Of a stretch of DNA of 64,000 nt, positions 43,339 through 51,717 are shown in pieces (positions within the stretch are counted from its first letter, which is position 1; each line of letters starts with the position of its first letter). The DNA is taken from positions 1 through 64,000 of the forward strand of contig CAIKVT010000024.1 of assembly GCA_903830945.1 (NCBI GenBank). Reading direction: 5' to 3'. Both the position numbers and the translations under genes were made by a program. The notes beneath the pieces were generated by a model that saw nothing but the letters and a program-made list of their open reading frames with translations, was not told the origin of the DNA and did not search any database. The stretch is from an uncultured Elusimicrobia bacterium (GTDB lineage: Bacteria > Elusimicrobiota > Elusimicrobia > UBA1565 > UBA9628).

Positions 43339-44973
43339 ATGAGGGCCCCCACGCTCATGACCCGCCCTTGGCTGACCCTTCTCCCGCTGCTCCTCTGCCT
43401 CCCGGCCGGGGCGACACAGAGCTCCGGCGCTCCGGCGTCGGATGCGACTCGGCAGCAATTCCTGAGCCATCGGCCGGGAGAACCGCTGCTCGACGCGGCC
43501 GCCTTCCCGCTGGCTCGACAAGTCGAAGAGGGCTGCGAGCTTCCGTGTGCGTCTCCGGCCGAGACCATCGCCTACCTCAAGAAAGTTATGGACGCGGCAA
43601 CGGAGCTGAGCCTATCCGCGGCCGAATCGACCGCCGCCACGGTGCACTATGCGCCGCAAGGCGTCCCGCGCAAGAAGAGCTCGGCCGAAGCGGGGACGAC
43701 GAGCTTGGCTGGGGCCAAGCTGCGGCCGGACCTGAGCACTCGCCTTGACGCCAGAGCCTGGGACATAGCGACGGGCCTGGGGCTGGCGCGCTTCACTGCG
43801 GCCGAGGGAAGTATCGTGGGAGAGGACAACCGCTCTCCACTTCCAAAAGGGGCGGCCGCCCTCGACGTTCCGGTCCTCCGGGCCGCGCGTAAGGAAAGCG
43901 CCATCACGCGGTCTTCGCCCCCTGCCTTACAAGCAGGGGCCACTCCTATCGACCCAGCCACGATCGACAGCAGATTGGGGAAGAGCTTCAATGCCGATAT
44001 AGCCAAATACCCCACGGGAGCCGCTGTCCTGCGCGCCGTAGGCCAGCCGCCAGAACTCGTGATCAAAAAGATGGCCTCCCACGGCACCACCGCGGTTCAC
44101 AGCGGCAAGGGCTCCCACGAGCAGATTGCGATCAACGCCGACCTCGTCGCGGACATCGTCAGGCGCCTCGATCCTGGCGCCGCCAAAGTGAGCGACCTCG
44201 CCAATCCCGCCGAGCTGCGCCGCTACTTGGCCGCGCATCCGGCGCTGCTGCCGAAAGTGGCCGACGCCATGGACGCGTCCTACGTCCACGAGATGACCCA
44301 CGCGGCCCAATACCGCCGCAACGGCACCGGCTGGCTCAACGACTGGAAGAGCGGCTGGGTGGATATCTTCAACCGCGGCAAATACCCCGTTGAGATGGAA
44401 TGGGATGCCTTCGGCACGCAGAACCGATTCTTTCATGAGAAGGCCAAAGCCGATCCCTCCGTACTGCGCCTGAACGGACCTTTCCCCGACGACGTGATGG
44501 AGTACACCGACTACATCGACAACCTCACCAAATACCGTCGGGACAAGATCGCCCTCTACCAGGGAGAAGTCGACACGCTCGACAAGCTGCGCCTGCACAG
44601 CCGGGAAGAGAAGGGCTATTATCAGGCCGCGCTGGCCCGGGAGCAGAAGCAGTGGCCCAGACGCAGCGTCGAGGGCTTCACCCTCATGGCCCGCGGCTAT
44701 AACAGTCAGAACCTCCCGACCATGGGCCTGCCAAGTCTGCGGGCCGCCATCGACCGGGCCGCGCAGGGAAAGTTCCTGGAAGATATGCGCCCGGACCTGA
44801 CCGCGGCATTCAAGGAGGCGCTCTCCGGCATCGAGGCGCGCCTGGCCAAGGCCGAAGCGGACCAAAAGCCCTGGACCATCGGAGGATTGAGCATCACGCT
44901 CATCAAGTCCCTGAGCGCTGATCTCAAGGCCCCATTGCCGCCCCGCGTAGCGAAAGCCGTGAGCAAAAGATGA
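43339..44973 (+). CDS. secreted hypothetical protein with HEMTH zinc-type motif
   Basis: 544 aa with a signal peptide (WLTLLPLLLCLPAGATQ). The first 200 residues are low-complexity Ala/Ser/Pro-rich. The region from about 215 on includes SYVHEMTHAAQYRRNG, an HExxH motif (H317, E318, H321), then a possible third ligand in PVEMEWDAFGTQ (E352 or E354). This pattern suggests a zincin-type peptidase, but I do not recognise the family and activity is inference. It is followed by a lipoprotein gene overlapping by ATGA, so the two are probably made together. Confidence 0.6.
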   Translation: MRAPTLMTRPWLTLLPLLLCLPAGATQSSGAPASDATRQQFLSHRPGEPLLDAAAFPLARQVEEGCELPCASPAETIAYLKKVMDAATELSLSAAESTAATVHYAPQGVPRKKSSAEAGTTSLAGAKLRPDLSTRLDARAWDIATGLGLARFTAAEGSIVGEDNRSPLPKGAAALDVPVLRAARKESAITRSSPPALQAGATPIDPATIDSRLGKSFNADIAKYPTGAAVLRAVGQPPELVIKKMASHGTTAVHSGKGSHEQIAINADLVADIVRRLDPGAAKVSDLANPAELRRYLAAHPALLPKVADAMDASYVHEMTHAAQYRRNGTGWLNDWKSGWVDIFNRGKYPVEMEWDAFGTQNRFFHEKAKADPSVLRLNGPFPDDVMEYTDYIDNLTKYRRDKIALYQGEVDTLDKLRLHSREEKGYYQAALAREQKQWPRRSVEGFTLMARGYNSQNLPTMGLPSLRAAIDRAAQGKFLEDMRPDLTAAFKEALSGIEARLAKAEADQKPWTIGGLSITLIKSLSADLKAPLPPRVAKAVSKR

Positions 44974-45509
44974 ACCGGGTCCTGCCTGCGTCGCTGCTGG
45001 CCGCAATCCTTGCAGGGTGCGCCATGAAGACCGAAAAATTCGTCGCCTACACCTACGCCCCGGCCCGCTTCACGGCCGAGGTCCCTTCGGATTGGACGGT
45101 CATACCTAACCCGGCCGGCGACACACCCGGCACGCAGTTCCTCTCGCCAAAACCCAGCGGAGCCAGGGCCGTGCGTCCCTACATCTCGGTCGACTTCTAC
45201 ACGACCGACAACGCGCGCTACGCATCTCTCGCCGCCTGCCTCGTCGAAGGCACCCGGGAGCAGCCCGGCCGATCGCACGGCCCGATCGCGGCTATCCAGG
45301 TCGGCTCCTTGACGGGCCAAGAGTATACGCTGATTAGACCCCTGCCGCAAACCCCGCAATCCGCGCCCAAAGGCCGCCTCTCCGAACGCACCGTCCTGCT
45401 TTCGGTTGAGGACGGTTTTTATGAGCTCTGTTTTACGGCCCCAGAAGAGAGCACTGCCGCGCATGCGGAAGCCTTCAATCGTTTCCTGGAAACCTTCCGC
45501 CGCCAGTAG
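44970..45509 (+). CDS. small lipoprotein with PsbP/DcrB-like domain
   Basis: 179 aa. The signal peptide ends in a lipobox (AILAGC, Cys17). The mature part, with FTAEVPSDWTVIPNPAGDTP, FLSPKPSG, ISVDFYT, GQEYTLIRPL and ENGFYELCF-like DGFYELCFTAPEE, then FNRFLETFR at the end, follows the layout of PsbP/DUF1795-type domains found in many bacterial lipoproteins. No function is known. The gene is coupled to the HEMTH protein gene. Confidence 0.65.
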   Translation: MNRVLPASLLAAILAGCAMKTEKFVAYTYAPARFTAEVPSDWTVIPNPAGDTPGTQFLSPKPSGARAVRPYISVDFYTTDNARYASLAACLVEGTREQPGRSHGPIAAIQVGSLTGQEYTLIRPLPQTPQSAPKGRLSERTVLLSVEDGFYELCFTAPEESTAAHAEAFNRFLETFRRQ

Positions 45510-45524
45510 CCTCCGCCCGTTTCA

Positions 45525-45554
45525 TTGACACCCTCGACGAATAACTCCTATAAT
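45525..45554 (+). promoter_or_regulatory. rpsO-pnp promoter, predicted leaderless
   Basis: A consensus TTGACA (45525-45530) and consensus TATAAT (45549-45554) are separated by 18 bp. The -10 ends six bases before ATG 45561. The mRNA therefore should begin at the start codon of rpsO, and no ribosome site is visible. It is the strongest promoter by sequence in the window. Confidence 0.88.
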
Positions 45555-45560
45555 TCTCAC

Positions 45561-45827
45561 ATGATAACGAAAGAGAATAAAATTGATATCGTGAAGAAAT
45601 ACTCCAAAAAGAGTGGCGACACGGGCAGCCCCCAGGTCCAGGTGGCATTACTGACCGAGCGCATCAAGAGCATCTCTTCCCACCTTAAAGAGAACAAGAA
45701 GGATTACGCCACCCAAACCGGCCTCCTGAATTTGGTTGGACAGCGCCGCCGGCTTCTCGACTACCTTAAAAAGAAGGACTTGACCGCCTACGGCACCTTA
45801 GTCAAGCAGCTCGACCTGAGGAAATAG
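45561..45827 (+). CDS. rpsO: 30S ribosomal protein S15
   Basis: S15 binds the central domain of 16S rRNA and helps form intersubunit bridge B4. The 88 aa match the family length. Signatures are KKSGDTGSPQVQVALLTERI, LKENKKDYATQTGLL and the RRRLLDYLKKKD block. ATG 45561 is chosen because it gives the standard N-terminus (MITKENKIDIVKKY) and sits just after the promoter. A TTG at 45525 would lie within the -35. pnp follows by 2 bp. Confidence 0.97.
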   Translation: MITKENKIDIVKKYSKKSGDTGSPQVQVALLTERIKSISSHLKENKKDYATQTGLLNLVGQRRRLLDYLKKKDLTAYGTLVKQLDLRK

Positions 45828-45829
45828 CC

Positions 45830-48049
45830 ATGAGCGACTCCATCCAGAAGATCAGCCTGCAGGAGACTGTAGGCGGAAAGACCATCACGCTGCAGACCGG
45901 GACCATCGCCAAGCAGGCGGGCGGCTCCGTGACCGCGCACCTGGGCGACACAGTCACCCTTTCGGCGGCAACGGCCGCCTGGACCGCGAAGACCGGGGAC
46001 TTTGTCCCGCTGACCTCCGAGTACAGGGAGCGAACCTACGCCGCGGGCCGCATCCCCGGCGGCTTCTTCAAGCGCGAGACCCGGCCCCGCGAAAAAGAGA
46101 CCTTGACCGCGCGCCAGATCGACCGGCCCATCCGGCCGCTCTTCCCCAAGTCCTGGCGCTTCGAAACCATGGTGCACACCTTGGTCCTTTCCACGGACCT
46201 CCAGAACGACGCCGACGTGGTGGCCATCAACGGCGCCTCGGCGGCGCTCATGCTCTCCGACATCCCTTGGGCCGGGCCGGTCGCCGCCGTGCGCATCGCC
46301 CGGATCAACGGCGAGCTGGTGCTCTTCCCGACATTCGAGGAACGCGACACCGCGGAGATGGAACTCGTAGTGGCGGGCAAAAAAGGCGCGCTGCTGATGG
46401 TCGAAGGCAGCGCCAAAGAGGTCCCCGAAGAAGTCTTCACACAAGCCCTGGAAACGGCTTCCGCCGCCATCGAGAAGCTCTGCGACCTCCAGCTCAAGCT
46501 GGTCGCGGCCAGCGAAGCCGCCGGGCGCAAGATCGTCAAGCGCGAGATCGTCAAGGTGGAGCGGCCGGCCGCCGTGGTCGAATTCGTCACCAGGAAGATC
46601 CATGACGGGATCGTCGCGGTTTTGCATGCCAAGCATCCCACCAAGGAGACCTTCTCCGCCGCCGTCGATGCGGTCTGGGAGCCCGTGGTCGCAGAACTTC
46701 AAGCCATCACAGACCCGGCCTCGCCTCTCTTCGCAGGCCAGGCCCACGTCTCGGCCATCGCCGATGACATCCTGCACAAAGAAGGCCGCCGCGTCATCGT
46801 AGAGGAAGGCCTGCGGCCCGACGGCCGCAAGTTCGACGAGATCCGGCAGATCACCATCGACATGGGCGTCTTGCCGCGCGTGCACGGCTCGGTGCTCTTC
46901 ACCCGCGGCCAGACCCAGGCTTTGGTCACCGCGACCTTAGGCACCCCGGGCGACATGCAGGTCATGGACGAGTTGGAAGGCGAATACAAGGAGCGCTTCC
47001 TGCTGCATTATAACTTCCCAGGCTTCTCGGTCGGAGAATGCAAACCCGAACGCGGCCCAGGACGCCGCGAGATCGGCCACGGCGCGTTGGCCCGCCGGTC
47101 GCTCGCGGTCCTGCTGCCCGATGCGGAGCAGTTCTCCTACACCATCCGCCTGGTCTCGGAGATCCTGGAATCAAACGGCTCCTCCTCCATGGCCTCGGTC
47201 TGCGGCGGATCCTTGGCGCTCTTTGACGCAGGCGTGCCCATGAAGGCCGCCTGCGCCGGCATCGCCATGGGCCTGGTGCTCGAAGGCGAGAAGTACGCCA
47301 TCCTGACCGATATCGCTGGCCTCGAAGACCACAACGGCGACCTCGACTTCAAGGTGGCCGGCACGACCAAGGGAATCACGGGCTTTCAAATGGACATGAA
47401 AGTCGAGGGCCTTAAGCTCTCCATCCTCAAGGAAGCCCTGGAGCAGGCCCGCCGCGGCCGACTCTTCATCCTCGACAAGATGAACGCCGCCCTCGCCGAG
47501 CCGCGCAAAGAACTCTCCGTCTACGCCCCGAGGCTGCTGCGCTTGCAGATTCCGGTGTCCAAGATCGGGGCGCTCATCGGCCCCGGCGGCAAGAACATCC
47601 GCCGCATGATCGAGACCTACGGGGTCGAGATCGACGTTGAGGACGACGGCTCGGTCTTCATCGGAGGCGTGGAAGCTGACGGCTGCGCCAAGGCCCAGGC
47701 CGAAGTCGAGGCCTTGACCCTGGAGGCCGAGGTGGGCAAGATCTACAAGGGACGCGTGGTCTCCATCAAGGAGTTCGGCGCCTTCGTGGAGATCTTCCCG
47801 GGCAAAGAAGGGCTCCTGCACATCTCCCAGATCGACGTCAAACGCGTCGCCCGCGTGGAAGACGCGCTCCATGAGGGCGATGAGGTCGAGGTCAAGTGCC
47901 TCGAGGTCGACAGCGACGGCAAGATCCGGCTCTCGCGCAAGGCCGTGATCTCGCCGGGATCCGAAGGGACCTTGGAGCCGCGTCCGCCGCGCCGCGACGG
48001 CCCCGGCGGCCGACCGCGGCAGCGTGAAGGCGGCGGGAGGCGGCGCTAA
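45830..48049 (+). CDS. pnp: polyribonucleotide nucleotidyltransferase
   Basis: PNPase is a trimeric phosphorolytic 3'-5' exoribonuclease of RNA decay. The 739 aa have two RNase PH domains (the first with LTARQIDRPIRPLFP, the second with LRPDGRKFDEIR and SNGSSSMASVCGGSLALFDAGVP in separate blocks). A KH domain (IGALIGPGGKNIRRMIE) and an S1 domain (GRVVSIKEFGAFVEIFPGKEGLLH within it) follow. The C-terminal tail is Arg/Gly-rich. GAGGAAA precedes the ATG. The rpsO-pnp order is classical, and this mRNA is commonly subject to PNPase autoregulation in other bacteria. Confidence 0.97.
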   Translation: MSDSIQKISLQETVGGKTITLQTGTIAKQAGGSVTAHLGDTVTLSAATAAWTAKTGDFVPLTSEYRERTYAAGRIPGGFFKRETRPREKETLTARQIDRPIRPLFPKSWRFETMVHTLVLSTDLQNDADVVAINGASAALMLSDIPWAGPVAAVRIARINGELVLFPTFEERDTAEMELVVAGKKGALLMVEGSAKEVPEEVFTQALETASAAIEKLCDLQLKLVAASEAAGRKIVKREIVKVERPAAVVEFVTRKIHDGIVAVLHAKHPTKETFSAAVDAVWEPVVAELQAITDPASPLFAGQAHVSAIADDILHKEGRRVIVEEGLRPDGRKFDEIRQITIDMGVLPRVHGSVLFTRGQTQALVTATLGTPGDMQVMDELEGEYKERFLLHYNFPGFSVGECKPERGPGRREIGHGALARRSLAVLLPDAEQFSYTIRLVSEILESNGSSSMASVCGGSLALFDAGVPMKAACAGIAMGLVLEGEKYAILTDIAGLEDHNGDLDFKVAGTTKGITGFQMDMKVEGLKLSILKEALEQARRGRLFILDKMNAALAEPRKELSVYAPRLLRLQIPVSKIGALIGPGGKNIRRMIETYGVEIDVEDDGSVFIGGVEADGCAKAQAEVEALTLEAEVGKIYKGRVVSIKEFGAFVEIFPGKEGLLHISQIDVKRVARVEDALHEGDEVEVKCLEVDSDGKIRLSRKAVISPGSEGTLEPRPPRRDGPGGRPRQREGGGRRR

Positions 48050-48054
48050 GTCCC

Positions 48055-48624
48055 ATGGAAGCCAAGGACACCGGCCGTCAGGAAATCCGTCCGGCCGGTG
48101 CCTGCGGAACTTCCAATACCGCAGGCACCACTGCCAAGAATGACCCCCACGACGGAGTCCTGCCCAAGCTCAAGGAGGTCTACGGCTTCATGACCGAGCA
48201 CAACCTCGAGACGATCGAGGTGGAGGAGCCGGGATTGAAGCTCCGTCTGGTGCGGCGCGCGGCCCCGGCTCCGGCGCAGGTGCCTGTGCCCATATTCGTA
48301 GGAGGAGCGGCGCAACTCCAGGCCCCTTCCGGCGAGGGGAGGGCGACAAGCGCCTCCGGAGGCGACGGACCCATGCCCGTCGGCTGCGTGGCGGTCAAAT
48401 CCAGCATGATGGGTATCTTCTACCGGGCCCCCACTCCGTCGAGCCCGCCCTTTGCCAAGGACGGCGACAGCGTCAAACCCGGCCAAGTTTTATGCATCAT
48501 CGAGGCCATGAAGGTGTTCAACGAACTCAAGGCGGAGTTCGCCGGCACCGTGGTCAAGGCCCTGGCGGAGAACGGCAAGCCGGTCAAGGCCGGCCAGGAC
48601 ATCTTCTGGATCCAGCGGACGTGA
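48055..48624 (+). CDS. accB: biotin carboxyl carrier protein of acetyl-CoA carboxylase
   Basis: The carrier subunit that holds biotin for acetyl-CoA carboxylase in fatty acid synthesis. The 189 aa have an N-terminal segment (LKEVYGFMTEHNLETIEVEE), a variable linker (about residues 65-115), and the biotinyl domain with VKSSMMGIFYRAPTP, CIIEAMKVFNELKAE (biotinylated K153) and VKAGQDIFWIQ. accC is not adjacent. The linker contains a copy of the dispersed structured element, encoding SGEGRATSASGGDGPMPVG. Confidence 0.92.
   Translation: MEAKDTGRQEIRPAGACGTSNTAGTTAKNDPHDGVLPKLKEVYGFMTEHNLETIEVEEPGLKLRLVRRAAPAPAQVPVPIFVGGAAQLQAPSGEGRATSASGGDGPMPVGCVAVKSSMMGIFYRAPTPSSPPFAKDGDSVKPGQVLCIIEAMKVFNELKAEFAGTVVKALAENGKPVKAGQDIFWIQRT
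48326..48383 (+). repeat. dispersed structured element, accB copy
   Basis: Aligns over its length with priA copy A: a G/A-rich 5' block, a perfect 14-bp palindrome (CGCCTCCGGAGGCG) at the place of hairpin 1, then hairpin 2 as GACGG, a 7- or 8-nt loop with CCCATG, and CCGTC. Compared with the priA copies, the hairpin 2 stem has changed bases on both sides while staying paired. It is translated in the same frame as priA copy B. Confidence 0.7.
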
Positions 48625-48631
48625 CGCACAT

Positions 48632-48660
48632 GACGGCCAAGGCAAATCCTTATGGCCGTC
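48632..48660 (+). repeat. 8-bp inverted repeat between accB and ftsK
   Basis: GACGGCCA and TGGCCGTC are exact complements around a 13-nt loop whose AGG and CCT can extend the stem. It lies 8-36 bp after the accB stop. No T-run follows, so an intrinsic terminator is not supported. It may stabilise the upstream mRNA 3' end after processing, or gate ftsK expression. It also lies within a 25-codon ORF (48630-48707) whose stop overlaps the ftsK ATG. Confidence 0.6.
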
Positions 48661-48703
48661 AGTGCCATCGCGCTATCGCGCTCAGGCTCATGCCGGCGTC
48701 TCC

Positions 48704-50917
48704 ATGAGCCAACCCGTCTACCGCTACTACGCCAGGAACTCCCGCTCCTCCAAGAGCCGTCGTGCGCTGTGGGCGGCCCTGCGCTGGAGCTTGGCGTCGG
48801 GGGTCGCGCTCTACCTCTGCTGGCTGATTCTTTTCCCGACGCTTTCCGGAAAAATAGGACAGTGGGCCAACGAGCGATGTTTCCTGCTGCTCGGCAAAGC
48901 GGCCTTCCTCGTCCCGGTCCTCATCGGCAGCGGGATATACCGATACTTCAAAGAGGGCCGCCCTGTGGGGCTCATCGTCACGGGCGCCGCCTCTGTGACC
49001 TGTCTGTCCGCGGCCGCCGGCGTCCTGGCCGTCTCAGCGCATGTCTTCGCCAGCGCGCCGATGATCGCGGGGGGGGTACTGGGCAGCGGCCTGGGCGAAG
49101 GGCTTGCCAACGCGCTAGGAGGGTTCGGAGCCTTCCTGGCTTGTACGTCCATATTTTTCCTCACCCTGCAGGCGATCCTGGGCCTGCGGCTCTCTGTCGC
49201 GGCGGCGTGGATCGCGGCCATGGTCATGGATGATTTTCAAAAATGGCGGCGGTCGCGCCAGGAACTCAACAGTCGCCTGGAACGCGCCCCCAAGGGCGAT
49301 GGAGCGGTGAAAGACTCAGCCGCCGCACCTCGGCCTGCCCCGCCGGCCGAGCCGGTCAATGTCGTTGAGAACAAGCCGGCCCCACAGACACGAGAAGCAG
49401 GCGGGACGACAAAGCCCCGGAGACCGGCCAAAGCCGGCCAGTTCCAGGTCCCGCCACTGGATCTGCTCAGGCCACGCCCAGCCGAGGCCAACACGGGGAA
49501 ACCTCTTGAAAGCGAGATCAAGTCCGCCGTCCTCGCCCTGGAGCAGACCTTCAAGGATTTTAAAATCGAGGCCCGTGTCACGGGCTTCGCGCCCGGGCCC
49601 GTCATCACCCGCTACGAAGTGACTCCGGCACCCGGAGTCAAGGTCAGCGCTTTCGTCGCTCTCGCAAAGGATATCGCCCGAGCGCTCAAGGCCAAGGGCA
49701 TCCGCATCATCGCGCCCATCCCAGGCAAGGACGCGGTCGGCATCGAGATCCCCAACGCCAGGCCGGCCTTAGTGGTCCTGCGCGAGGTCTTGGAGAGTTC
49801 GGCCATGCCACCGGGCGCGCCGCTGCTGACCTTCGCCGTCGGCCTCTCAGCCTCGGGCGAACCGCTCTCAGCTGACCTGCAGAAGATGCCGCATCTGCTG
49901 GTCGCCGGAGCGACCAATTCCGGGAAATCGGTCTTCGTCCATTCCCTGATCCTATCCATACTGTACCGGGCGCGGCCAGACGAGGTCAAGTTCCTGCTCA
50001 TCGACCCGAAGCGCCTGGAACTGACTTTCTATGAGGGCGTCCCGCATCTCTTCGACCCCATCGTGCCGGCGGACAAGGTGACGGTGGTCACCAACCCGAA
50101 GGAAGCCGCCAATTCCCTGGCCAACCTGGTCAAGATCATGGAGAGCCGCTATCAGCGCTTCCAGCTCTACGGCGTACGCAATATCGACGGCTATAACAAG
50201 GAAGCCGACAAGCGGGGCGAACCAAGAGAGTATTTCATCGTAGTGGTCATCGACGAGCTCGCCGACCTCATGCTCGTGGCCGGCGGCAAGGTCGAAGACA
50301 ACATCCAGCGCTTGGCCCAGATGGCCCGGGCCGTGGGCATCCACATGGTGCTGGCCACCCAGCGCCCCTCCGTGGACATCATCACCGGCGTCATCAAGGC
50401 CAACCTGCCCTGCCGCGTGGCCATGCAGGTCATCTCAGGCGTGGATTCCAAGGTCATCCTGGACATCATGGGCGCCGAGACCCTGCAGGGCCGCGGCGAC
50501 ATGCTCTACCGCAACGCGGGCTCGCAGGTTCCGGAACGCTGCCAAGGCGCCTACGTCACCGAGGAGGAGATCAACCAGGTCGTGGCCCATCTGCGCGGCC
50601 AAGGAAAACCCGATTATCCGGAGCTCGAGACCATGCCCCGGCCGGGCGAGGCGGACCTCGCCTCCTTCGGCGTGACGGCGCTGGAGTTCTCGCAAGCCTT
50701 GAAGCTGGTGCTGGAGCGCCGCCGTGTGTCCCAAGACTTGCTCAAAAGCCAATTCGGCTCCTCAGCCCGGGCCACCAACATACTCAGCCTCCTGGAGGTC
50801 AAAGGCCTCATCCATAAGCCCGATGGCTCCAACCGCTGGGAAATCCATTTCGACGAGATCGAAGCCTGCCTGCGCGCCGATTTCCCGCAGGTCCCCATCA
50901 GCGAGGGGAAGCGTTGA
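48704..50917 (+). CDS. ftsK: DNA translocase FtsK
   Basis: A septum-anchored DNA pump for chromosome segregation and dimer resolution. The 737 aa from ATG 48704 have about four TM segments in residues 1-180, then a Pro/Ala-rich linker, the alpha domain, and the beta RecA domain with HLLVAGATNSGKSVFVHSL (K408), LLIDPKRLEL and IVVVIDELADLML. The late RPSVDIITGVIKANLPCR is diagnostic, and the C-terminal winged-helix gamma domain has DLLKSQFGSSARATNILSLL. GTG 48662 is an alternative start giving 14 more residues. It is coupled to lolA by TTGA. Confidence 0.95.
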   Translation: MSQPVYRYYARNSRSSKSRRALWAALRWSLASGVALYLCWLILFPTLSGKIGQWANERCFLLLGKAAFLVPVLIGSGIYRYFKEGRPVGLIVTGAASVTCLSAAAGVLAVSAHVFASAPMIAGGVLGSGLGEGLANALGGFGAFLACTSIFFLTLQAILGLRLSVAAAWIAAMVMDDFQKWRRSRQELNSRLERAPKGDGAVKDSAAAPRPAPPAEPVNVVENKPAPQTREAGGTTKPRRPAKAGQFQVPPLDLLRPRPAEANTGKPLESEIKSAVLALEQTFKDFKIEARVTGFAPGPVITRYEVTPAPGVKVSAFVALAKDIARALKAKGIRIIAPIPGKDAVGIEIPNARPALVVLREVLESSAMPPGAPLLTFAVGLSASGEPLSADLQKMPHLLVAGATNSGKSVFVHSLILSILYRARPDEVKFLLIDPKRLELTFYEGVPHLFDPIVPADKVTVVTNPKEAANSLANLVKIMESRYQRFQLYGVRNIDGYNKEADKRGEPREYFIVVVIDELADLMLVAGGKVEDNIQRLAQMARAVGIHMVLATQRPSVDIITGVIKANLPCRVAMQVISGVDSKVILDIMGAETLQGRGDMLYRNAGSQVPERCQGAYVTEEEINQVVAHLRGQGKPDYPELETMPRPGEADLASFGVTALEFSQALKLVLERRRVSQDLLKSQFGSSARATNILSLLEVKGLIHKPDGSNRWEIHFDEIEACLRADFPQVPISEGKR

Positions 50918-51714
50918 CGGCCATGAAGAGGTCCCGGATGAACCTGGCTGCGCTCGTCGCCCTGGCTCTAGCGCTTTCGGCCGCGGCCGCGCCAGAGTCC
51001 ATGGCGGCCAGCGCACGTCCGGATGGCCGTCAGCTCGGCGTCGCATCCGCGCCGCCGACCTCGCTGCCCCTCTATCCCGCCACCACCGAGACGCTCACGG
51101 TGCCTCTCATTCTGGAACGCTTCGAACGGTTCGACCGCGACCTACGCACGCTTTCCGCGGCCTTCCGTCAAACCGTGCACTCGGAAGACACCGGCCAGAC
51201 CCAAGCCGTGGCCGGGACTCTAGCCTACGGCAAGAAAGACCACCTGCGCATCGAACACCGGACCCCGGAGGCCCAGACTCTGGTCTGCGACGGCTCCCGG
51301 GTCTGGGTCTGGCGTCAGGCCAACGGCCAAGTCATCCGCACCAAGCTCGCAGAATGGAAGAGGTCCCAGCCCCTGGCTCAAGGTCTCCTGGATTTCGGCA
51401 ACTACGCAGAACTCCTGAAGCGCTACGCCGTGACGTTATCCACGGTCTCGGCCGCGTCGGCCGACGGCCACCGCAGCCTCACCCTTCTGCTCAAGCCCCG
51501 CCCGGCCGCAAGCCCGGAGGGGGACTTTCTCCTGACCCTGCGCCTCTCCACGCGCGATTTCTTCCCGTTCGACTCCGAACTGCGCATGGGTTCCGTCTCG
51601 GCACGCACCGTCTTCACCGATGTCCTCTTCAATCCGGAATTGGCACAGACCCAATTCCAATTCACACCGCCTGCGGGGGCGGACATCCTGGACTTCCCGG
51701 CCGCGCCGCGCTGA
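50914..51714 (+). CDS. lolA: outer membrane lipoprotein carrier LolA-like protein
   Basis: 266 aa with a signal peptide (LAALVALALALSAAAAPESMA). A LolA-type domain follows: LRTLSAAFRQTVHSEDTGQT, VAGTLAYGKKDHLRIEHRTP, VCDGSRVWVWRQANGQVI and LLDFGNY. LolA shuttles lipoproteins across the periplasm. The assignment fits the lipoproteins encoded nearby and its place after ftsK, a common order. Start TTG 50914 overlaps the ftsK stop; ATG 50923 is the alternative. Sequence identity to classical LolA looks low. Confidence 0.83.
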   Translation: MTAMKRSRMNLAALVALALALSAAAAPESMAASARPDGRQLGVASAPPTSLPLYPATTETLTVPLILERFERFDRDLRTLSAAFRQTVHSEDTGQTQAVAGTLAYGKKDHLRIEHRTPEAQTLVCDGSRVWVWRQANGQVIRTKLAEWKRSQPLAQGLLDFGNYAELLKRYAVTLSTVSAASADGHRSLTLLLKPRPAASPEGDFLLTLRLSTRDFFPFDSELRMGSVSARTVFTDVLFNPELAQTQFQFTPPAGADILDFPAAPR

Positions 51715-51717
51715 CTT

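Noticed and set aside
45788-46885. 365-codon open frame antisense to pnp
   Set aside because: Same reason: full overlap with a well-supported gene and an Asp/Gly/His-rich sequence typical of antisense translation.
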